Assembly: GCA_902760595.1 (NCBI GenBank)
Contig: CACWHI010000004.1
Span: forward strand, 42,922 to 106,921
Reading direction: 5' to 3'
DNA from: an uncultured Eubacteriales bacterium
Lineage (GTDB): Bacteria; Bacillota; Clostridia; Christensenellales; Aristaeellaceae
Length of the DNA stretch: 64,000 nucleotides
Part shown: positions 54,971 to 63,466 of the stretch, piece after piece
Layout: each line of letters starts with the position of its first letter
How positions within the stretch are numbered: position 1 is the stretch's first letter
The notes under the pieces: model-generated
What the model saw: only the letters and a program-made list of their open reading frames with translations
Databases searched by the model: none
Told to the model about the DNA's origin: nothing
Translations under genes and position numbers: made by a program

Positions 54971-55564
54971 ATGCTGCACCATTTTTTCGCTTACATCAAC
55001 CGTATGAAATACATCAACCGCTGGGGCCTGATGCGAAACACGCGGCCGGAAAACGACACCGAGCACGCCGCGCAGACCGCCATGATCGCGCACGCCCTGG
55101 CGCTGATCGCCAACGCGCGCTATGAGGAGCGCTACGATCCCGGCCGCGTCATGGCGCTGGCGCTGTATCACGACGCCAGCGAGGTCATCACCGGCGACCT
55201 GCCCACGCCTGTCAAGCACAACAACCCGCAGATCAAGCAGGAATACGGCCGCCTCGAGGGCATCGCCAACCAGCGCCTGCTGTCCATGCTCCCGGACGAC
55301 CTGCGCGAGGCCTATCTCCCGCTGATCTGCCACGACGAGACCGCTCCCGAATGGCGGCTGGTCAAGGCCGCCGACAAGATCAGCGCCTACATCAAATGCA
55401 TTGAAGAAAAAAAGGCCGGCAACACCGAATTTGAGAACGCCGCCTACACCATCCGTTCCTCCATCGACCGCATCGACCTGCCCGAGGTCCGGGACTTCAT
55501 GCGCGAATGCGTGCCCAGCTTTGGCATGACGCTGGACGAGATCTCCCAGGGAGAAAGCTTATGA
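54971..55564 (+). CDS. HD-domain 5'-nucleotidase (YfbR-like)
   Basis: A 197-residue HD-superfamily phosphohydrolase. The metal-binding residues appear in order: RNTRPENDTEHAAQTAMIAH, then the HD pair in LYHDASEVITGDLPTPVKH, and the last Asp in VKAADKISAYIKC. This matches YfbR, which hydrolyses deoxyribonucleoside 5'-monophosphates. It has its own promoter and is divergent from proA. Confidence 0.92.
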   Translation: MLHHFFAYINRMKYINRWGLMRNTRPENDTEHAAQTAMIAHALALIANARYEERYDPGRVMALALYHDASEVITGDLPTPVKHNNPQIKQEYGRLEGIANQRLLSMLPDDLREAYLPLICHDETAPEWRLVKAADKISAYIKCIEEKKAGNTEFENAAYTIRSSIDRIDLPEVRDFMRECVPSFGMTLDEISQGESL

Positions 55565-55583
55565 GCCGGGCAATGCCCGGCTC
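55563..55583 (+). terminator. hairpin between the convergent HD and alr genes
   Basis: GAGCCGGGC AAT GCCCGGCTC begins inside the HD-gene stop codon. There is no strong T-run on either strand, so termination is likely but not certain. Confidence 0.5.
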
Positions 55584-55600
55584 AGTGTGAAGCCTGGAGT

Positions 55601-56707
55601 TTATTCTGCGTATATTCTTTCCACTCTTTTCCCAATGCATGCCGTGACGCCGTTCCGGTTCAGGTGTCCCCAGGCGGCCAGCTCGTTCAGGCTGATGCCG
55701 TCGCCCAGCAGCACCGCCGTATCGCCGGCGCGGGTTTCGGGGATGTCCGTTACATCCACCATCATCTGGTCCATGCAAATCAGGCCCAGCACTTTGGCCC
55801 GTTTTCCGCGGATCTCGACCTCACCCTCGCCGGAAAGAGAACGCGCATAGCCATCCACATAGCCCACTGAAAGCGTCGCTACCCGGGTATCCCGCCGGAG
55901 CGGCGCTTCGTCATATCCGATGCCTTCCCCCGCCGGGACCAGCGCCACGCGCGTGACCCGCGCGCAGAAACGGCCTACCGGCCTGCGGCGATCAAAATGC
56001 GCGTAATCAGGCGGCACATTGCCGTACAGGAACGCGCCGACGCGCACCGCATTGTACTGCCACTCCGGATAGCGCACCAGCCCGATGGAGTCGAGCAGGT
56101 GTACAATGGGAAAACGCCATCCGGCCCGCTCCAGCCGCGTCTTCATGCGCTCGAACAGGGCGTGCTGCTCTATCGACTGCTCCCTGGATCGCAGCGCCAG
56201 ATGGCTGTACAGGCCTTCGTATATGACGCCCTCCTGTCGGATCGCGGGCAGCAGCTCCTCCACGTCCGTGAAGCCCAGCCTGTGCAGGCCTGTATCCAGC
56301 TTGAGATGCACGAATGCCGGCCGGCTGAGCGCCTGCGCTTTCCGGCTCAGGGTCATCAGTTTTTCAACGCTGCCGACGGTGACGCGCACACGATGTCTGA
56401 CGCAGGCCTCCAGCTCCTCGTCGGCAGGCTCGCCCAGGCACAGTACACGGATGTCGTCCGGCAGTGCGCCCAGGATCTCAAGCGCCTCCGGAACGGTCGC
56501 CACCGCGTAAAAACGGACGCCCGCTCCGTACAGGGTCTTTGCCACAGGCACCGCGCCGTAGCCGTACGCATCCGCCTTCAGCACACAGATCATGTCCACG
56601 CCCGACTTCAGCAGGCCAGCCGCTTCCCGGTAATTGGCGAGCAGGGCCTTCAAATCGACCTCCAGCCAGGCGCGGGAGGTCGCGCAGCCACGGTATTCAG
56701 CGTTCAT
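55601..56707 (-). CDS. alr: alanine racemase
   Basis: PLP enzyme that makes D-alanine for peptidoglycan. The 368 residues include the PLP lysine motif ICVLKADAYGYGAV near the N-terminus, VHLKLDTGLHRLGF, and the second catalytic residue Tyr in GIGYDEAPLRRD in the C-terminal beta domain, followed by GLICMDQMMVDVTD. It is downstream of the aminotransferase by 26 bases. Confidence 0.95.
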   Translation of the reverse strand: MNAEYRGCATSRAWLEVDLKALLANYREAAGLLKSGVDMICVLKADAYGYGAVPVAKTLYGAGVRFYAVATVPEALEILGALPDDIRVLCLGEPADEELEACVRHRVRVTVGSVEKLMTLSRKAQALSRPAFVHLKLDTGLHRLGFTDVEELLPAIRQEGVIYEGLYSHLALRSREQSIEQHALFERMKTRLERAGWRFPIVHLLDSIGLVRYPEWQYNAVRVGAFLYGNVPPDYAHFDRRRPVGRFCARVTRVALVPAGEGIGYDEAPLRRDTRVATLSVGYVDGYARSLSGEGEVEIRGKRAKVLGLICMDQMMVDVTDIPETRAGDTAVLLGDGISLNELAAWGHLNRNGVTACIGKRVERIYAE

Positions 56708-56733
56708 GTCTCAGCTGCCCTCCAGTACGCGAG

Positions 56734-57957
<1,224 letters not shown>

Positions 57958-58096
57958 AGGAAACGCCTCCTTAAACGATTTACGCATTTCCTATTCGCCA
58001 AAAATTCATTTTCTCCTTCAAATCTGTAATTTTTTTCTGTTTTTTGCAGTTTTGACAGTTCAATTATTCATTTCTACGGTTTCCGCAGATTTCTCG

Positions 58097-59230
58097 TTAT
58101 TGGCCGATGCTCTGGGCGGCCGTGATGATACTCATCAGGTAGACCTCCTCCGCGCTGCATCCGCGGGAGAGATCGTTGATGGGCGCGTTGAGTCCCTGGA
58201 GAATCGGCCCGATGGCGATGAAGCCCCCGAGGCGCTGGGCGATCTTGTAGCCGATATTGCCGGACTGGATTTCCGGGAAGATAAAGGTGTTGGCATAGCC
58301 CGCGACCGGACTGCCGGGAAACTTCAGCTGCCCTACCTCGGGAACAAAGGCGGCATCGAACTGCATTTCCCCGTCGCAGGCCAGCTCGGGATGGGTTTCC
58401 TTGACGATGGCGGTCGCCTCGCGCATCAGATCCGGGCCGGAGCCTGTGGCGGAGCCGTTCGTGGAATAGGACAGCATGGCAATTTTCGGATCAATGCCGA
58501 AGAGACTCGCGGTGCGCGCGGTTTCGACAGCGACCTCCGCCACCTGCTGAGCGGCGCTCAGGGTGACATTGCCCTCGGCGTCCAGCTTGTCCGTATAGGA
58601 AACGTTGATGGCGCAGTCGCCCATGGCAAGCTTCTCATCCCCGCGGAGAAGGATCATGCAGGAAGAAACAAGGTTTGCTCCCTCCCGGGTTTTGATCAGC
58701 TGCAGCGCGGGACGAACTGTGTCGGCGGTGGAATAAGTCGCTCCGCCGAGCAGGCCGTCAGCGAGCCCTTCCTTGACCAGCATAGTGCCGAAGTAATTGG
58801 GCTTGAGGAGCATTTCCCGGGCTTGCTCAGCGGTCGCCTTGCCTTTGCGCAGGGCGACAAAATCCTCCACCAGCTTATCCATGTCCGGATAAGCGGCCGG
58901 ATCAAGGATCTCGAGCCCATCAATATCAAAGCTGCCCGCATCGGCAGCTGCCCGGACCTCCTCCGGCACGCCGATGAGGACAGGCGTGATAATGCCCTCC
59001 CGCTTCAGCCGCGCGGCGGCCTCTAAAATGCGGGCATCAGTGCCCTCCGTAAAAACAAGCCTTCGGGGGCTGTTCGCCTTCAGCAGCGCAAGCATCTGAT
59101 CAAACACGGCGGGAGTCGCGCTTTCCTCAGCGGCAGGCGCCTCCGCCCAGGCCGGAAGGGCAAGGCTCATAAGCACCAGCATAGTGATCACCAGGCTCAT
59201 TAATCTTTTGGACATACGGTTCTTCATCAT
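58097..59230 (-). CDS. pta: phosphate acetyltransferase carrying an N-terminal signal peptide
   Basis: A 377-residue protein. Residues from about 55 on are a standard PTA: RLVFTEGTDARILEAA, GATYSTADTVRPALQLI, LSYSTNGSATG and the C-terminal GPILQGLNAPINDLSRGCS. PTA makes acetyl phosphate from acetyl-CoA and is normally cytosolic. Here the frame starts with two ATGs (59230/59227) behind a good AAAGGAGG site and encodes a textbook signal peptide: basic MKNRMSKR, hydrophobic LMSLVITMLVLMSLALP and AWA before a predicted cleavage at Ala29/Glu30, then an Ala/Glu-rich linker. No ATG with its own ribosome site is seen between the signal peptide and the enzyme domain. No acetate kinase gene is adjacent. 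The enzyme call is secure; export is a prediction. Confidence 0.93.
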   Translation of the reverse strand: MMKNRMSKRLMSLVITMLVLMSLALPAWAEAPAAEESATPAVFDQMLALLKANSPRRLVFTEGTDARILEAAARLKREGIITPVLIGVPEEVRAAADAGSFDIDGLEILDPAAYPDMDKLVEDFVALRKGKATAEQAREMLLKPNYFGTMLVKEGLADGLLGGATYSTADTVRPALQLIKTREGANLVSSCMILLRGDEKLAMGDCAINVSYTDKLDAEGNVTLSAAQQVAEVAVETARTASLFGIDPKIAMLSYSTNGSATGSGPDLMREATAIVKETHPELACDGEMQFDAAFVPEVGQLKFPGSPVAGYANTFIFPEIQSGNIGYKIAQRLGGFIAIGPILQGLNAPINDLSRGCSAEEVYLMSIITAAQSIGQ

Positions 59231-59277
59231 TGCTTCATTCCTCCTTTATTGTTATTGCCATTCCTGAACCATCTTCG

Positions 59278-59301
59278 GCAGTATAATGGGTGGTATACTG
59301 C
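59278..59301. promoter_or_regulatory. palindromic operator-like site upstream of the phosphate acetyltransferase gene
   Basis: GCAGTATA, eight bases, TATACTGC, a perfect 8-base inverted repeat 47 bases before the pta start. On the minus strand the near half contains TATACT, a good -10, with a weak -35 (TCGTGA) 17 bases upstream, so a dimeric regulator bound here would cover the promoter. Confidence 0.5.
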
Positions 59302-59663
59302 GTCACGAAAGCTGGCCGGGACACGCCCTCAGTTCGTCATTGTCGCATAGTAGGCTAAAAACTCTTTTTCATACAGTCAACTCCTTATCTTTTTTCCAGT
59401 TGATAGCTCTGGCAGTCCAGCCTGTCGACGCAGGCCTGGGATTCATGAAGCCGGTCAAGCTGCGCTTTTCGGTATGGCGCTATCTGCTTCTCTGTTTTTG
59501 CAATCACCTATTTGAATGCTGGTTACGATCATCCCGTTTTCCGCTTCCTGGCAACGTGCCGCCAAGAGCATTGCCGTGATTTCATTATTTGTATACATCG
59601 TTTTATGTCTTTGATGAAAGCTGTATTGCTTGTTGAAACACGTTGCGATCGTTTCAAAGTGAT
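59302..59663. other. gene-poor stretch with coding debris
   Basis: AT-richer than the flanks. On the minus strand a 70-codon ORF (59667-59455, beginning MNHFETIATCFNKQ) overlaps the preceding small gene by four bases, then in another frame 59500-59385 encodes a charged helix ending DRLHESQACVDRLDCQSYQ, reminiscent of the C-terminal coiled coil of MerR-type regulators. I read this as degraded genes rather than working ones; no complete domain is present. Confidence 0.35.
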
Positions 59664-59972
59664 TCATTCGTCCTTCTGCTGTGAGGCGGAGAATGTATCA
59701 TTCTTCTTTTCTTTCTGAAACACCGGTTCTTTCTTCAAATAATAATCCAAGCACAATAAATAGAAGCCAAAGGTGATGATGACACCCACGACAGCCGAAA
59801 AAACGAGCACCTCAAAGCGGCCCGTCGCGATAATAATGCCAACAGTGAAAAGAAGCAAAGATATCCAAGACAGCTTTCCATTTGTGTTTTTTAAAAGTAC
59901 AAATTGTTTAACAGCTTGTAAAGCCGCATGATGAGCATTCCGAAATGGCCCGCCAATATCACTGTTACTCAT
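59664..59972 (-). CDS. small two-pass membrane protein, function unknown
   Basis: A 102-residue ORF with GGAGG well placed before its ATG. A short polar N-terminus is followed by two membrane segments (LSWISLLLFTVGIIIATG and LVFSAVVGVIITFGFYLLC) and a charged Lys/Glu tail. I do not recognise a family. Its base composition is far more AT-rich than the genes to the left, consistent with transferred DNA. Confidence 0.55.
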   Translation of the reverse strand: MSNSDIGGPFRNAHHAALQAVKQFVLLKNTNGKLSWISLLLFTVGIIIATGRFEVLVFSAVVGVIITFGFYLLCLDYYLKKEPVFQKEKKNDTFSASQQKDE

Positions 59973-60012
59973 TTATCTTTTCCTCCATGACACAGGTAAA
60001 ATCCATCGATAA

Positions 60013-60450
60013 TCATAGTCGGCTGCGGCATCGAGTAAGCTGAAGCGTCTCAAAATCACTTCTTGATCCGGAGAATATTCCGGCCGTCCACACGCCCAGA
60101 CCCAGGTGATCAGCGTCCAGCAGGAAGAAGTCATAGAAATCTCCTCCCACCTCCTTGGCGGGTTGCATGCTGGCATAGATATCGAACTCTGTCCTCTCCG
60201 GGAACGGAGGAAAGTTGTTCGGCAGGGATTCCGCCTGGATCCGGCGGGCCATATCCAGTTCGATACTGATCCGCTCGTTTTCAGCCGTTGTTGTGGTCAG
60301 AACCTTTTCGATATTTGCAAAATACCCCAGGAAAAGATACAAGCCCAAATTAATTATAGCATAATCTAAGCCAATCAACAAGATATTGTCTGAAAGCCAG
60401 GGCTCACTCATGAATCTTACGGATGACTTTTTCGTGGTAGACATCATCAC
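60013..60450 (-). pseudogene. truncated SpoIIE/RsbU-type PP2C phosphatase gene
   Basis: The frame encodes a membrane segment (NILLIGLDYAIINLGLYLF), a signalling-helix linker (ERISIELDMARRIQAESLPN) and the start of a PP2C-type phosphatase domain (EVGGDFYDFFLLDADHLGLG), then loses homology exactly where the metal-binding segment (family: DVSGKG) should follow and stops. Over 150 residues of the catalytic domain are missing, so the gene is broken. It starts within the end of a transposase-like stub at 60447-60533. Confidence 0.7.
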
Positions 60451-60533
60451 ACCATCATCATTATTTCTGCAAAGCTATGCAGTACTTTTGCTCGTTGTCT
60501 TGTGTCTGTCAGCGTATCGAAGGATTCTTTCAT
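60447..60533 (-). mobile_element. ISAs1-like transposase N-terminal remnant
   Basis: A 28-codon ORF with GAGGTGATAGAGG before its ATG. Its sequence FDTLTDTRQRAKVLHSFAEI fits the start of H-repeat/ISAs1 transposases (pattern FxxLxDPRxxxKVxHxLxEIL). Homology stops after about 24 residues where the phosphatase remnant begins. No terminal inverted repeats are visible. The surrounding 60451-60650 is very AT-rich. Confidence 0.45.
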
Positions 60534-60676
60534 CCTCTATCACCTCATTGCTTGTTTCGAGTACTAAGGTGATAAATCCTTTTGGTAATAAATATGTAAT
60601 ATATTGTAATTATTTCGTAATATTATTAGCCTCTTCTCAATTCATACGTTGGCCGTGAAACAGGGAAAGGTGCCGG

Positions 60677-60705
60677 TTGACGAAACCTGTAAAATAGTGT
60701 AAAAT
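60677..60705 (+). promoter_or_regulatory. promoter of rnpB
   Basis: TTGACG (60677-60682), a 17-base spacer and TAAAAT (60700-60705), with the RNA 5' end expected about 8 bases further on. Confidence 0.75.
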
Positions 60706-60712
60706 ACGCGTT

Positions 60713-61057
60713 GGAGGGAAAGACGGTTGGACAGCCGCGGATTTTGCCGCAAGGCAAAAGATGAGGAAAGTCCGAGCACCGCAGAGCAAGGATGCCAGCT
60801 AACGGCTGGTGGAGGCGACTCCAAGGCAAGTGCAACAGAAAGAAACCGCCAAGCAATTGGTAAGGGTGGAAAGGTGCGGTAAGAGCGCACCGGCGGTCTG
60901 GCAACTCGTCCGTCATGTAAACCCCATCCGGTGCAAGAGAGGAAGCATCAGGGCTGCTCGTCCGCTTCCGTAGCTTCGCTTGAGCGTACTGGCGACTGTA
61001 CGCGTAGATAGATGGCTGTCAAAACAGAACTCGGCTTATAGACCGTACTTTCCCTCA
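60713..61057 (+). ncRNA. rnpB: RNase P RNA, bacterial class A
   Basis: Catalytic RNA that removes 5' leaders from tRNA precursors. Ends pair as P1: GGAGGGAAAGACGG at the 5' end with ACCGTACTTTCCCTC at the 3' end. Universal core segments are present: GAGGAAAGTCCGAGC, GCAACAGAAAGAAACCGCC, GGTAAGGGTGGAAAGGTGCGGTAAGAGCGCACC, GCAAGAG and the 3' CAGAACTCGGCTTATAGACC. The AAGGGTGGAAAGGTGCGGTAAGAGCGC region marks class A. End positions are good to a few bases. Confidence 0.93.
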
Positions 61058-61067
61058 ACAGTTTTCT

Positions 61068-61108
61068 ATGGTCCCGTACCTCAGCAGGATAGAGGGTCCG
61101 CCTCCTAA
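61068..61108 (+). repeat. 5' half-copy of the tRNA-Arg gene
   Basis: 41 bases identical to 61349-61389, i.e. two bases before the tRNA plus its 5' half up to the end of the anticodon loop, then sequence diverges abruptly at TAAGAAG. It lacks the 3' half of the anticodon stem, T arm and acceptor, so cannot make a tRNA. It starts 10 bases after rnpB. Confidence 0.9.
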
Positions 61109-61350
61109 TAAGAAGTCGGACTGCCGCCTGAATTGAGCGATCAAGTGCCCTAAATCCCCCGGAATCTGTTCGATTTTCCCTCCCAGAGCTACCGCCAAAC
61201 AGCTAACGCGAGGCGGAAGATAAAGGGCCTGTGAAAGTCGAACACGCCGCCCGCAGTTAGCCAGCTAACGCGGAAAGCCCGGGTTGCTCCCCCTCGGTCA
61301 GGAAGACCGAAAAGCTCGAAAGCCTTGTAAAACAAGGATTTCGAGGACAT
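61109..61350. other. 242-base segment between the tRNA half-copy and the intact tRNA
   Basis: No gene seen. It contains two copies of AGCTAACGCG (61201 and 61263), one inside GTTAGCCAGCTAAC (61256-61269), and a long hairpin CTCGAAA-G-CCTTG-TAAAA-CAAGG-A-TTTCGAG (61315-61345) ending three bases before the repeated tRNA segment. Either the residue of an element inserted in the anticodon loop or the product of a partial duplication. Confidence 0.5.
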
Positions 61351-61427
61351 GGTCCCGTACCTCAGCAGGATAGAGGGTCCGCCTCCTAAGCGGAACGTCG
61401 CGCGTTCGAATCGCGCCGGGATCGCCA
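61351..61427 (+). tRNA. tRNA-Arg (anticodon CCT)
   Basis: Complete 77-base cloverleaf with encoded CCA: acceptor GGTCCCG/CGGGATC, D arm CCTC-AGCAGGATA-GAGG, anticodon stem TCCGC/GCGGA with loop CTCCTAA, T arm GCGCG-TTCGAAT-CGCGC, discriminator G. It reads AGG codons. Its 3' end is the left boundary of the BREX island; tRNA 3' ends are frequent integration sites. Confidence 0.95.
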
Positions 61428-61483
61428 AAAAAGCCCGTTTTTGAAGCAATGAAGCAAAAAGCTGCTAACAGCAGCCTGCTAAC

Positions 61484-61505
61484 AAAAGCGGGCGCTTTTC
61501 TTTTT
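61484..61505 (+). terminator. terminator after tRNA-Arg
   Basis: AAAAGC-GGGC-GCTTTT followed by CTTTTTC, 57 bases past the tRNA CCA end. Confidence 0.65.
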
Positions 61506-61917
61506 CTGCGGGGCTCTTCTGCTAACAGATTCAGGGGTTTTGTTTGCAGGTTGCCAACATTTTTGCCGGATTTCTAACGGCGCTCCCCTTGGTTGGATCT
61601 CAAAACTGCAAACATTGGCGGACGATTCAGCTAAAAAATGTAGTGGTTTTGAAAATCCATGCAGTTCTGTGTTGAACTTCTACTATGTTTTAGAGGCTTT
61701 TACCGGCTAAACATGCATAAGATATGAATAAATATTAGCGTGTGAAATCTAGGAAACGGCCTGATATGCGGGTATGGTTGCTAACGGAACGGGTCACCCG
61801 ATTAGCTAAATTGCAAAGCTGATGCTGGAAAATCTAACAGCTACCGCGTAGGTTTGCTCGGTTAATAGAAAATGCTTTATATAGCCATCTTAAAAATTTG
61901 CGATGACAAATTTCTGA

Positions 61918-61946
61918 TTGACCATCGTGTTCTATTGTGCTATAGT
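61918..61946 (+). promoter_or_regulatory. promoter of the regulator-BREX operon
   Basis: TTGACC (61918-61923), a 17-base spacer and TATAGT (61941-61946), 54 bases before the regulator ATG. Confidence 0.7.
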
Positions 61947-61999
61947 ATGAATTGGTTTTATCCGTACAGCTACGAGTGTGGCGAGATGGAGGAGTTTTA

Positions 62000-62227
62000 A
62001 TGAGAATTAGCTATAAGCCTTTATGGAGAATCCTGCTTGAAAGAGAGATTTCAAAAAAGCAACTCCGCGAAATGAGCGGCATCAGCACTGCATCCCTAGC
62101 TAAATTAGGAAAAGGCGAAAACTTAACAACAGATGTACTTTTAAAAATATGCGAAGCCCTGAACTGCAACATTAATGAGATCATTGAAACTGTACCGGAC
62201 GAAAAGGATACCGCATCTAAGGATTAA
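62000..62227 (+). CDS. small XRE/Cro-type helix-turn-helix regulator
   Basis: A 75-residue protein from the ATG at 62000 (GGAGGAG upstream) consisting of one HTH of the YozG/Cro kind: YKPLWRILLEREISKKQLRE, MSGISTASLAKLGKGENLTT, then DVLLKICEALNCNINEIIE. Such single-domain regulators usually control their own operon. It lies 22 bases before brxA, so it probably regulates BREX expression. It is unrelated in size to the larger WYL-type BrxR regulators. Confidence 0.88.
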   Translation: MRISYKPLWRILLEREISKKQLREMSGISTASLAKLGKGENLTTDVLLKICEALNCNINEIIETVPDEKDTASKD

Positions 62228-62249
62228 CAGAAAAAGCCCGGAGGTATGC

Positions 62250-62879
62250 ATGTTACAGAAATCAAACCTGGCGCTTAAGGAGAACAGTCCATATAGCGCA
62301 ACAATTACCCGTGAGCAGTTCCTGTTCTACGAAATGCGCACCACGGCAAAACTGGTCTGCGAGGGGCTGGATCACGAGGCCGTTGCCGAGAGAATCGTAC
62401 AGGATAATCTGTTCCAGTATCCCACGGAGAAATCCGTCCGAAAAATGGCGCTGGCCTGCCTGCGACGGTTGGACACGATGGAAGACCCGTCGCTGGTCGA
62501 AGCTATCGCGGAACAACCCAGCGATGTCTCCAAGCAGATCTGCCTTTACGCCATGATGCGCCAGTATCGCCTTGTTCAGGACTTCATGCTGACCGTCATC
62601 GGCGAGAAGTACAGAAAATTGGACAGCTCGTTTGGTAAGATAGACTTGAACGTATTCTTCCAGCGGCTGCAAGAACAGGATGACTGGGTGGCCACTTGGA
62701 GTGACAGCACCATCACGAAGCTCAAACAAGTGCTGCAAAAGCTGCTGGTGGACAACGAGTATCTGGACAGCGCTGATGCTACCCGCCTCAATCCTGTGCT
62801 CATCAGCCCGCTGCTTGAGAATGCGATCCGCGCAGACGGCCAGGAATACCTGCTCCCCGCCTTCAACTGCTTATCGTAA
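62250..62879 (+). CDS. brxA: BREX protein BrxA (DUF1819)
   Basis: A 209-residue all-helical protein from the ATG at 62250 (GGAGG upstream). It shows the BrxA pattern: an N-terminal YSATITREQFLFYEMRTTAK, helices with VQDNLFQYPTEKSVRK and ALACLRRLDTM, and a C-terminal TKLKQVLQKLLVDNEYLD. BrxA is a small DNA-binding, NusB-fold protein of type 1 BREX phage defence. Identification rests on sequence pattern plus the strict brxA-brxB-brxC order. Confidence 0.9.
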   Translation: MLQKSNLALKENSPYSATITREQFLFYEMRTTAKLVCEGLDHEAVAERIVQDNLFQYPTEKSVRKMALACLRRLDTMEDPSLVEAIAEQPSDVSKQICLYAMMRQYRLVQDFMLTVIGEKYRKLDSSFGKIDLNVFFQRLQEQDDWVATWSDSTITKLKQVLQKLLVDNEYLDSADATRLNPVLISPLLENAIRADGQEYLLPAFNCLS

Positions 62880-62894
62880 GGAGAACCGCCGCAA

Positions 62895-63452
62895 ATGAGT
62901 GAACTGATGCAAAGGCTGGATAATCTCCGGGCGCTGATACAGACGCCCGAATTCCTGGAAGGAAAAGGCCTCAGCAATGAGGTCAACATCCGCATCTTCT
63001 GCTATGACCCAAAGCAGGAAATGGCGGTGCGGTATTTCACCGAAACGTTGGTCACAGATCAGAGCCTGAACTGTCACGTGATCGAGTATAACCTGTACCG
63101 CGTCTTCCTCTCTATTTGCGACGACAAGCGGATTACAGACCGGGTCGCCCAGCAGGAGGAGAAAAAGGGAAAGCAGTTCGTGCTGGATCAGATGAAGCGC
63201 ATGGCCAACAATACGGCTTTCGTGAACAAGATGCAGTATGAGCCACACAACAAGGGCGACGTGCTGCTGATCACCGGCGTTGGGGAGGCATTCCCTTTTA
63301 TCCGGGTCCATGCCCTGCTGGATGCGATGCAGCCGTATTTCTCTGATGTGCCTGTGCTGGTCATGTACCCCGGCACCTATGACGGCCACTACGTCAAACT
63401 TTTCGACAAGCTCACGCCCAACCCGTATTACCGGGCGTTCAATGTGATTTGA
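62895..63452 (+). CDS. brxB: BREX protein BrxB (DUF1788)
   Basis: A 185-residue protein (AAGGAG upstream of the ATG) with the DUF1788 pattern: RIFCYDPKQEMAVRYF, HVIEYNLYRVFLSICDD, GDVLLITGVGEAFPFIRVH and VPVLVMYPGTYDG near the C-terminus. It is an essential component of type 1 BREX with no assigned activity. It follows brxA by 15 bases. Confidence 0.93.
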   Translation: MSELMQRLDNLRALIQTPEFLEGKGLSNEVNIRIFCYDPKQEMAVRYFTETLVTDQSLNCHVIEYNLYRVFLSICDDKRITDRVAQQEEKKGKQFVLDQMKRMANNTAFVNKMQYEPHNKGDVLLITGVGEAFPFIRVHALLDAMQPYFSDVPVLVMYPGTYDGHYVKLFDKLTPNPYYRAFNVI

Positions 63453-63466
63453 GGAGGAGACACCGC

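Larger units (their letters stand above)
61428..61999. other. non-coding left end of the accessory island with clustered GCTAAC motifs
   Basis: No convincing gene in about 570 bases. It holds GCTAAC at 61464, 61478, 61521 and 61790 (three within CTGCTAACA), in addition to two copies upstream of the tRNA. A hairpin GCTGC-TAACA-GCAGC (61461-61475) and a terminator-like hairpin come right after the tRNA. Base composition falls well below the chromosome average. Compatible with an attL region bearing integrase arm sites. Confidence 0.45.

Noticed and set aside
59286..59579. Plus-strand 97-codon ORF near pta
   Set aside because: No ribosome binding site, no recognisable domain, and it overlaps the palindromic promoter region of pta.
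60626..60916. Minus-strand ORFs in 60626-60916
   Set aside because: They overlap rnpB on the opposite strand and have no coding character.
61070..61145. First tRNA-Arg-like sequence as a functional tRNA
   Set aside because: Only the 5' half is present; after the anticodon loop the stem cannot close and there is no T arm or acceptor 3' strand.
61189..61449. Minus-strand ORF of 86 codons
   Set aside because: It reads through the antisense of the tRNA-Arg gene (the ARFERATFRLG-type artefact).
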